From assembly GCA_964420065.1 (NCBI GenBank), contig CAYQQK010000021.1, forward strand, positions 1 through 35,036: a stretch of 35,036 nucleotides of DNA, read 5' to 3'. Both the position numbers and the translations under genes were made by a program. The DNA is from CAYQQK01 sp964420065 (GTDB lineage: Bacteria > Bacillota > Dethiobacteria > DTU022). The notes below the pieces were generated by a model that saw nothing but the letters and a program-made list of their open reading frames with translations, did not search any database and was not told the DNA's origin. Positions 30,142 to 35,036 of the stretch are shown here, one piece after another. Every line of letters begins with the position of its first letter. The first letter of the stretch is position 1.

Positions 30142-30993
30142 ATGTCCAGGTTCGGGATGATCCGGTTGCAGTTTGCCGTCCTGGCAAGCCTGGCGGTGAC
30201 CATAGCTTTGGGTTTTGGCCACGCCGCCGAACGGCGGTGGGAGCAGGCAGCCCTGCAAGAATCGGTGCAGAAATGCCAGGTGCTGGAGCGCGAGCGCAAC
30301 AGCGCCGTGCAGGAGCTGGCCCTTTATCGTACCCGGGTGCGGGAACTGCAGCGGCAAACCGGGGCGCTGGAGGAGATCCTTTACAACCGCGCCCGGACGT
30401 ACCTGTTTGTCTGCGGAAGTGCCGCCGTCGCCGAAAAAAACGGGGTGTTGCTCTCCCGTGCGGGCTGTTTGCCGCCCGGGGAAATCCCGGCGGGGGTAAC
30501 CATGCCCGTGATGGGCCCGTCGGGCTTCACCGCCGCTGACTTTGAGAACGCCTGGCAAACCTGCGGAGCCCGCCGGCTGCAGGGGTTGGGGGAGGTTCTG
30601 GTAGAGGCAGAACGGGAATATGACATCAACGCCCTGGTCCTGGCGGCAATCGTGGTCCATGAATCCAGTTGGGGCCGGTCCGCCATCGCCCGGGATAAAA
30701 ACAACCTGGCCGGGCTTGGAGCCCTTGACGGCAGCCCGTACGCTTCGGCCCTTACTTTTGCAACCCGGGACGAGAGCGTTCACTTCCTGGCCGAACTGCT
30801 GGCCCGCAAATACATTGTTCCGGAAGGGCAGCATTACCACGGCCCCGACCTGGCCGGGATCGGGATCCGCTATGCTTCCGATCCGGGCTGGGCCCGGAAA
30901 GTAGCGGAAATCATGCACCTGCTGGCACGGACGATGGTCGGCAACCCGGAAGCACTGCTGGATTTTGCCCTTCGCGAAATGGCATCGAATTAA
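30142..30993 (+). CDS. Membrane-anchored glucosaminidase-domain protein
   Basis: The 283-residue protein has an N-terminal membrane helix (about residues 8-26, a signal anchor or uncleaved signal peptide), a charged helical region that may form a coiled coil (about 30-82), and a C-terminal glucosaminidase domain of the FlgJ/LytD type. In that domain AAIVVHESSWGRSAIARDKNNLAGLGA holds the likely catalytic Glu174, and FLAELLARKYI and YASDPGWARKV follow. Such enzymes cut the glycan strands of peptidoglycan. The ATG at 30142 has AAAGGGGG about 9 bases upstream. There is no sporulation- or flagellum-specific neighbour, so its role in growth, division or germination is unknown. Confidence 0.85.
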   Translation: MSRFGMIRLQFAVLASLAVTIALGFGHAAERRWEQAALQESVQKCQVLERERNSAVQELALYRTRVRELQRQTGALEEILYNRARTYLFVCGSAAVAEKNGVLLSRAGCLPPGEIPAGVTMPVMGPSGFTAADFENAWQTCGARRLQGLGEVLVEAEREYDINALVLAAIVVHESSWGRSAIARDKNNLAGLGALDGSPYASALTFATRDESVHFLAELLARKYIVPEGQHYHGPDLAGIGIRYASDPGWARKVAEIMHLLARTMVGNPEALLDFALREMASN

Positions 30994-31058
30994 ACCCAAA
31001 CCATAACAAAAAAACGCGCCTTGCTTGATCACCTTTGCCCGTGGTGGTGATCGGAAAT

Positions 31059-31066
31059 GGTATAAT
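31059..31066 (+). promoter_or_regulatory. Extended -10 promoter of thiN
   Basis: TGG followed by a perfect TATAAT (31061-31066) gives an extended -10; no good -35 lies at the usual spacing. The start codon is about 90 bases downstream. Confidence 0.5.
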
Positions 31067-31156
31067 GAAACGGGGGCGGAAGACCGGTCCGGTGCGGTCC
31101 CGAGGGTCGGGAACGCACGACAATCGAATCAAACAAACGGGGAGGCCTTGAGATTC

Positions 31157-31810
31157 ATGCGTGCCGTCATCTTTGCCAACGGGCACTTCCCGGGACCCGC
31201 TTTTATCCGGGCGTTTCTAGTGAAAGATGATTGCATCATCTGCGCCGACGGCGGGGCGGCCCACGCGCTTGCTCTGGGGCTTGCCCCCCGCCTGGTGGTA
31301 GGGGATATGGACTCGCTTTGTCCCGACTCCCGCCGGATGCTGCAATCCCGGGGCATACCGTTCAAGGTTTATCCGGCGGCCAAGGACCACTCCGACCTGG
31401 AGCTGGCCTTGCAGAAGGCCCTGGAACTGCACCCCGAAGAAATTGTATTTTTGGGGGCGCTGGGAGGGCGTATCGATCACGCTTTCGTTAACATCATGCT
31501 CCTCCTGCCGCCCCTGGAGCGCGGCATACCGGCCCGGATCGTCGATGAAAACCAGGAGCTCCGCGTCTTCAAGCGTGAACTGGTTCTTGAGGGCAAACCC
31601 GGTGACATGTTGTCCCTTTTTCCCCTGGACGCCGCTGTTTCCGGGGTGGTCACCGAAGGGCTGGTGTACCCCCTGCGCGGCGAAACCCTTTGCCGCGGTT
31701 CCACCCGTGGTTTAAGCAACGCCTTTAAAGTCTCCCGCGCCCGGATCACCGCCGGACCCGGCCTTCTTCTCGCTGTCAAAACAACCGCAAGTGAACCGAG
31801 CCGCACCTAG
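31157..31810 (+). CDS. thiN: Thiamine pyrophosphokinase
   Basis: ThiN transfers pyrophosphate from ATP to thiamine to give thiamine diphosphate, the active cofactor and ligand of the nearby riboswitch. The 217-residue protein has ICADGGAAHALALG, the PRLVVGDMDS catalytic Asp motif, KDHSDLELAL, FLGALGGRIDHAFVNIMLL and a C-terminal GSTRGLSNAF substrate-binding segment. The ATG at 31157 has GGAGG 11 bases upstream; the in-frame TTG at 31148 is too close to it. The stop codon TAG at 31808-31810 overlaps the stop codon of thiZ on the other strand (shared CTAG), so the two transcription units have no space between them. Confidence 0.95.
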   Translation: MRAVIFANGHFPGPAFIRAFLVKDDCIICADGGAAHALALGLAPRLVVGDMDSLCPDSRRMLQSRGIPFKVYPAAKDHSDLELALQKALELHPEEIVFLGALGGRIDHAFVNIMLLLPPLERGIPARIVDENQELRVFKRELVLEGKPGDMLSLFPLDAAVSGVVTEGLVYPLRGETLCRGSTRGLSNAFKVSRARITAGPGLLLAVKTTASEPSRT

Positions 31811-32571
31811 ACGTGGCGCAAGGCCGTGATCAGTGTCTGTCTGTAGGCGGTGAATTGGGCGGAGGCGACAACGGCGGAGCGCTCGCGCGGGCGGGCCAGT
31901 TGGATTGCCAGCTCCAGCGCTACCCGTCCCGGCAACCCGGAGATCATGTAGATCCGGTCCGAGAGGTAGATCGCCTCGTCGATGCTATGGGTGACGAAAA
32001 GGACCGAACGGCCGAATTGCGCCCAGATTTCCAGCAACCACTCCTGCAACCGTTCCCGGGTCAGCGCGTCCAGAGCGGCGAACGGCTCGTCCAGAAGCAA
32101 AACCGGGCTGTCGGTCAGGATGGTCCGCAAGAGGGAGGCCCGCTGGCGCATCCCGCCCGAAAGCTGGGCCGGGAAAGCCCGGGCAAAGCCCTCCAGGCCG
32201 AAGACGGGCAGCAGTTCGCGCACCCGCGTAAAAGCCTCCTCCCGGTGGGCTCCCCGGGCCAGCAGCGGCAGGGCTGCATTTTGCAGGCAATTTTTCCAGG
32301 GCAGAAGCAGATCTTTTTGGGCCATGTAGCCTACCGGGGCGGCCCGGCTTTCGGGCACCGCCCTTGCCACCCGGACCGTGCCCGCATCGGGGCGGAGCAA
32401 CCCGGCGGCGATCTTCAAAAGGGTGCTTTTGCCGCAGCCGCTTGGACCGAGCACGGAAACGAACTCCCCCTGTTCAACATGCAGAGAGACTTCTTTCAGC
32501 ACCGGCAGGCGGCGACCTTCGTGCAGGTAGGTGCTGCTGATATCCTTCATCTCCAAAGCCGCTCCACCCAT
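31807..32571 (-). CDS. thiZ: ABC transporter ATP-binding protein, thiamine/precursor uptake (ThiZ-like)
   Basis: The 254-residue ATPase powers import of a thiamine precursor. It shows Walker A GPSGCGKST (42-50), the Q-loop QKDLLLPW, the LSGGMRQR signature, Walker B VLLLDEP and the switch His in FVTHSIDEA. It belongs to the nitrate/sulfonate/taurine-like importer ATPases used by ThiXYZ systems. The ATG at 32571 has GGGAGG 7 bases upstream. It is the last gene of a TPP-riboswitch operon. By analogy with ThiXYZ and THI5-type binding proteins, a hydroxymethyl- or formylaminopyrimidine is a likely cargo; the precise substrate is inferred. Confidence 0.88.
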   Translation of the reverse strand: MGGAALEMKDISSTYLHEGRRLPVLKEVSLHVEQGEFVSVLGPSGCGKSTLLKIAAGLLRPDAGTVRVARAVPESRAAPVGYMAQKDLLLPWKNCLQNAALPLLARGAHREEAFTRVRELLPVFGLEGFARAFPAQLSGGMRQRASLLRTILTDSPVLLLDEPFAALDALTRERLQEWLLEIWAQFGRSVLFVTHSIDEAIYLSDRIYMISGLPGRVALELAIQLARPRERSAVVASAQFTAYRQTLITALRHV

Positions 32572-32624
32572 ATTCTTTCCTCCCGTAGAGGCTGAAGGAG
32601 CGCGCCCTCTTCCGGGCGGCGCCT

Positions 32625-33629
32625 TTACCTTGGTAGAAACTCATTGGTGAAGGCCCGGTCCACCTCCAGCATCCCTGCCACCAGCCCCCGTTCGTGGAGC
32701 CACCGCGCATACCTCTCCCAGACCGCCCGATCCTGCAGGCCCCAGGCCGGCGCGTCATCCCTGTATTTCCCGGCCAGCCATTCCTGGCTGGCAAAAACCA
32801 GATCCCGGTCCAGTTCCGGGGCGTTTTTCAGCAGAATCTCGGCTGCCCCGGCCGGATCATCGATGCAAACCTGGTAACCCCGGGCGGTGGCCCGCATGAA
32901 CCGCTCCACCAATTCCGGGTGGTCGCGCCGCAGCTCCTCGCCGGTGATCAACACCGGAGTATAGTAATCCAGCGCCGGGTCGTAGTCGTCCAGGGAGATG
33001 TAATTCAACTCGATCCCCCTGAGTTCCGCCGCCACTCCATCCCAGCCGAAAAAGATCCATGAAAAATCGGCATCTTTTTCACTGGCGGCGAAGAAATCCA
33101 CCACTCCGGTAGTGAGAATCTCCACCGTGCTGTAATCGGCCCCGTCCGCTTCCATCAGCGCCCGGATGGTTGCCTCCTCCATGGGCGAACCCCACCCCCC
33201 GTAACGCTTGCCCTTGAAATCAGCCGGGGTGGTAATCCCCTTCTCCTTGAGGGAGGCAAAACCGGAGCTGTTGTGCTGGACGATCGCTGCCAGTGACACC
33301 ACCGGGACATTCTCAAGGCGGGCAAAGGTCACCGCCTCCTGGTAGCTCACTCCGAAATGGCACTGACCCGACGCCACCATCTGCTCCACTCCGGTTAGCT
33401 GAACGATATCCACCTCCAGACCTTCATCCCGGTAAAACCCCCGGTCTTTGGCCACAAACAGGCCGCTGTGATTGCTGTTGGGCGCCCAGTCCAAAGAAAT
33501 GGTGATCCTGTCCATTTCGGGTTCCGGATGTTGACCGCAGCCGGTTGTGATCGTGGCGCAGAACACGATCAAACCGGCCAGCAGCGCCGGTAACAGGTAA
33601 ATATAATGTTTTGTCCCTGCTCTGATCAT
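32625..33629 (-). CDS. thiY: NMT1/THI5-like substrate-binding lipoprotein (ThiY-like)
   Basis: The 334-residue binding protein has a lipoprotein signal peptide (hydrophobic core about residues 9-26, then TITTG and Cys31 as the acylated residue; Thr at the -3 position is atypical). The mature part resembles NMT1/THI5-like proteins: ISLDWAPNSNHSGLFVAKDRGFYRDEGL, GVSYQEAVTFAR, KGKRYGGWGSPMEEA and FFGWDGVAAE. These bind pyrimidine precursors of thiamine outside the cell. The ATG at 33629 has AAGGAG 10 bases upstream. It follows the permease gene by 18 bases and precedes thiZ. The conserved SPMEEA motif and the TPP riboswitch point to thiamine-pyrimidine transport rather than nitrate or sulfonate. 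Confidence 0.9.
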   Translation of the reverse strand: MIRAGTKHYIYLLPALLAGLIVFCATITTGCGQHPEPEMDRITISLDWAPNSNHSGLFVAKDRGFYRDEGLEVDIVQLTGVEQMVASGQCHFGVSYQEAVTFARLENVPVVSLAAIVQHNSSGFASLKEKGITTPADFKGKRYGGWGSPMEEATIRALMEADGADYSTVEILTTGVVDFFAASEKDADFSWIFFGWDGVAAELRGIELNYISLDDYDPALDYYTPVLITGEELRRDHPELVERFMRATARGYQVCIDDPAGAAEILLKNAPELDRDLVFASQEWLAGKYRDDAPAWGLQDRAVWERYARWLHERGLVAGMLEVDRAFTNEFLPR

Positions 33630-33647
33630 ACAATTCCCACTCCTTTT

Positions 33648-34463
33648 TCAAAAAGAATCGTTGCCCGGGCGGTGCCACGGCATGCACAGCCTTGCCAGCA
33701 GGTCCACTGCCTTGAAAAGACCCAGGCTCAGCAGCACCACCACCACGATGGCGGCAAAGAGGGAGGCGGTACTGAAAGACTGCATGGCCCGGGTCATATA
33801 GATCCCCAACCCGGCTTTGGCCCCCAGCCATTCCATGATCACCGCCCCCATGACACTGTAGGTAGCGGCTATTTTCAACCCCGAAAAAAGGTAAGGCAGT
33901 ACCGCCGGGATCTGCACCTGCCGCAGCACAAAGAGCGGGCTGGCTTCCATCGTGCGCAGCAGGTCCAGCAGCTCCGGGTCAACATTGTCCAGCCCTTCGA
34001 TCAGGTTCACCGCCAACGGAAAGAAACACACCAGAGCCACCACCAGCACCTTCGGCAACAGGCCGAAACCAAACCAGATCCGCAGCAGGGGGGCCAGGGC
34101 GATAATGGGCACGGTCTGTGAAATGACCAGAGGCGGGTACAGTGTGCTTCTGACCATCCGGAAGCGGTTCATCGGTACCGCCAGGAGCATCGCCACCGCC
34201 ACCGCCAGCAGCAGGCCGGCCAGGGCGGCCAGGAAGGTGGTCCGGGTATGCTGGAAAAGCAAGTCCAGGTTGTTAAAAAGGGCCCGCCCGATGGCCGACG
34301 GGGCCGGCAAAATATATTCCGGCACGGTGAAAATACGGGCCGTCCCTTCCCAAAGGGCGGTCAAGAACAATAAAAAAAGGATCGACGGCAGTCGCTCACC
34401 GGTTTTCGGCCTTGGAGGGGCCACTGTCGCCGCTTTAACCCCGGTGCCGGGCTGTTTTTTCAT
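33648..34463 (-). CDS. thiX: ABC transporter permease, thiamine/precursor uptake (ThiX-like)
   Basis: The 271-residue inner-membrane protein has six hydrophobic segments and the permease EAA-type loop, with the pattern LLRTMEASPLFVLRQVQIPAVLPYLF. It belongs to the binding-protein-dependent transport permeases of the nitrate/sulfonate type. The ATG at 34463 has GGGGGAG 9 bases upstream and lies inside the 3' end of the MTH1187-type gene (29-base overlap in another frame), which implies translational coupling. It pairs with ThiY and ThiZ to make a complete importer, with the hydrophobic TM1 (about residues 27-45) preceded by a basic N-terminus. Confidence 0.9.
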   Translation of the reverse strand: MKKQPGTGVKAATVAPPRPKTGERLPSILFLLFLTALWEGTARIFTVPEYILPAPSAIGRALFNNLDLLFQHTRTTFLAALAGLLLAVAVAMLLAVPMNRFRMVRSTLYPPLVISQTVPIIALAPLLRIWFGFGLLPKVLVVALVCFFPLAVNLIEGLDNVDPELLDLLRTMEASPLFVLRQVQIPAVLPYLFSGLKIAATYSVMGAVIMEWLGAKAGLGIYMTRAMQSFSTASLFAAIVVVVLLSLGLFKAVDLLARLCMPWHRPGNDSF

Positions 34464-34731
34464 CCATGGTCACTCCCCCGGGGCGGTAATCGATCTTCAC
34501 CACCGAACAAACCCGGGCCGCACCCGCCTCGATGCAAAGCAATTGGGCCTGCCGTACGATCTCCAGCAACAGGGTCAGTTCTCCTTCCATGGTCGTCTCC
34601 ATCGGCCCGACGGTATACTTCACTCCCGAACCCCGGATCAGTTCGATCACCCGGTCCACCACCGCGTACAATTTATCCTCGGAGACCGATGGCAGCACCT
34701 GCAAACTCACGTTGCAAACTGTAATGATCAT
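34435..34731 (-). CDS. MTH1187 family thiamine-binding protein
   Basis: The 98-residue protein belongs to the MTH1187/YkoF-like family, a ferredoxin-like fold whose members bind thiamine or its pyrimidine. It reads VSLQVLPSVSEDKLYAVVDRVIELI, SGVKYTVGPMETTMEGE and a final VVKIDYRPGG strand. In other Firmicutes similar genes travel with thiXYZ operons under TPP control, as here. AAGGAG lies close (3-4 bases) before the ATG at 34731; the fit to family length supports this start. It is the first gene of the operon, after the riboswitch terminator at 34745-34780. Whether it acts as a cytoplasmic receiver for the imported compound is inference. Confidence 0.85.
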   Translation of the reverse strand: MIITVCNVSLQVLPSVSEDKLYAVVDRVIELIRGSGVKYTVGPMETTMEGELTLLLEIVRQAQLLCIEAGAARVCSVVKIDYRPGGVTMDEKTARHRG

Positions 34732-34744
34732 TCACTCCTTCCAT

Positions 34745-34780
34745 CAAAAAGCTACTGCCGCCAACGGCGGCAGTAGCTTA
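34745..34780 (-). terminator. Intrinsic terminator of the TPP riboswitch leader
   Basis: On the minus strand AAGCTACTGCCGCC pairs perfectly over 14 bases with GGCGGCAGTAGCTT around a GTT loop, and a T-run follows. Lying between the aptamer and the first gene, it would be the off-state terminator of the thiamine operon. Confidence 0.85.
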
Positions 34781-34802
34781 ACCAAAGCGAATACGCTTCT
34801 TC

Positions 34803-34921
34803 TTGCTTCATCCCTACGCTGGCATTACCCAGTGCCCGTTAACAACGGACAGCAACAGGTTCAAAGGGTTTAAGGCTTGACGCGCCTTCTCTCAGCCCCG
34901 CTCGGAGCACCCCTTCAAGCA
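34803..34921 (-). promoter_or_regulatory. TPP (thi-box) riboswitch
   Basis: On the minus strand the aptamer shows the thi-box landmarks in order: GGGGTGCTC, GGCTGAGAG, ACCCTTTGAACCTG and GGGTAATGCCAGCGTAGGGA. TTGCTT and AAGCAA at the ends can form the closing P1 helix. Thiamine diphosphate binding would favour the downstream terminator, repressing the uptake operon when the cofactor is plentiful. Confidence 0.96.
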
Positions 34922-34940
34922 ACTATGTGATTGTGTATAA

Positions 34941-34969
34941 ATTATACCAGTACTCCTTCGTTTTGCAAA
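34941..34969 (-). promoter_or_regulatory. Promoter of the thiamine uptake operon
   Basis: On the minus strand TTTGCA (34964-34969) and a perfect TATAAT (34941-34946) are 17 bases apart, with TGG before the -10 (extended type). Transcription would start about 15 bases before the TPP aptamer. The remaining 67 bases to the window edge show no recognisable feature. Confidence 0.7.
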
Positions 34970-35036
34970 GGGGCTACAGTCACAAGCCATTTGCGTTGTA
35001 GGCCAAGATCAATAGGAAATTATCAACTTCAAGCAT

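Overview
The window is about 59% GC bacterial DNA. It suggests a strictly anaerobic, Gram-positive, clostridial (Firmicutes) organism, possibly of the Peptococcaceae/syntroph type. The reasons are the dacA-cdaR-glmM-glmS cluster, a thiN-type thiamine pyrophosphokinase, strong AGGAGG ribosome sites with frequent GTG/TTG starts, a class I cyclic-di-GMP riboswitch, molybdopterin genes, an AmmeMemoRadiSam locus, a Na+-pumping methylmalonyl-CoA decarboxylase and a fumarate-reductase-like pair without a membrane anchor. Species assignment is not possible from the sequence alone. I see no complete mobile element, CRISPR array, tRNA or rRNA.

Layout. 1-112: an imperfect tandem motif at the very left edge, possibly the end of an insertion sequence, followed by the promoter of rplM-rpsI. 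1.2-2.0 kb: an archaeal-type geranylgeranylglyceryl phosphate synthase homologue with its own promoter. 2.0-7.3 kb, minus strand: two ChrA half-transporters, then moaA with a long structured leader, a MobB-MoaC fusion, a MOSC-MogA fusion, a stand-alone BAAT N-terminal-domain protein and a small conserved unknown. 7.5-11.6 kb, plus: an AmrB-AmrA fusion, the radical SAM partner AmrS, and an AgcS-type sodium/amino-acid symporter. 11.7-16.8 kb, plus: dacA, cdaR, glmM, glmS (c-di-AMP synthesis and its regulator, amino-sugar supply for the wall). 16.9-21.3 kb, plus: a c-di-GMP-I riboswitch ahead of cheX, then glycogen phosphorylase and carbamate kinase.

21.4-27.8 kb: a divergent metabolic island. 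An FrdA-like flavoprotein and FrdB-like iron-sulfur subunit run leftward. mmdA-mmdD-mmdC-mmdB run rightward and encode a biotin-dependent Na+-translocating decarboxylase. Together they suggest succinate/propionate chemistry, but key catalytic residues of classical fumarate reductase are changed in the flavoprotein. 27.8-31.0 kb: glycerate kinase (minus), a sirtuin deacetylase and a membrane-anchored glucosaminidase (plus). 31.1-35.0 kb: thiN (plus) meets, stop codon to stop codon, a minus-strand thiamine or thiamine-precursor uptake operon (MTH1187-type protein, permease, lipoprotein, ATPase). That operon is controlled by a clear TPP riboswitch with an intrinsic terminator.

Most notable points: the heavy fusion of molybdopterin genes behind an unidentified structured leader, the archaeal-type ether-lipid enzyme, the BAAT N-domain protein lacking its catalytic half, the atypical FrdA/FrdB pair, two well-defined riboswitches, and two near-perfect long palindromes of unknown role.
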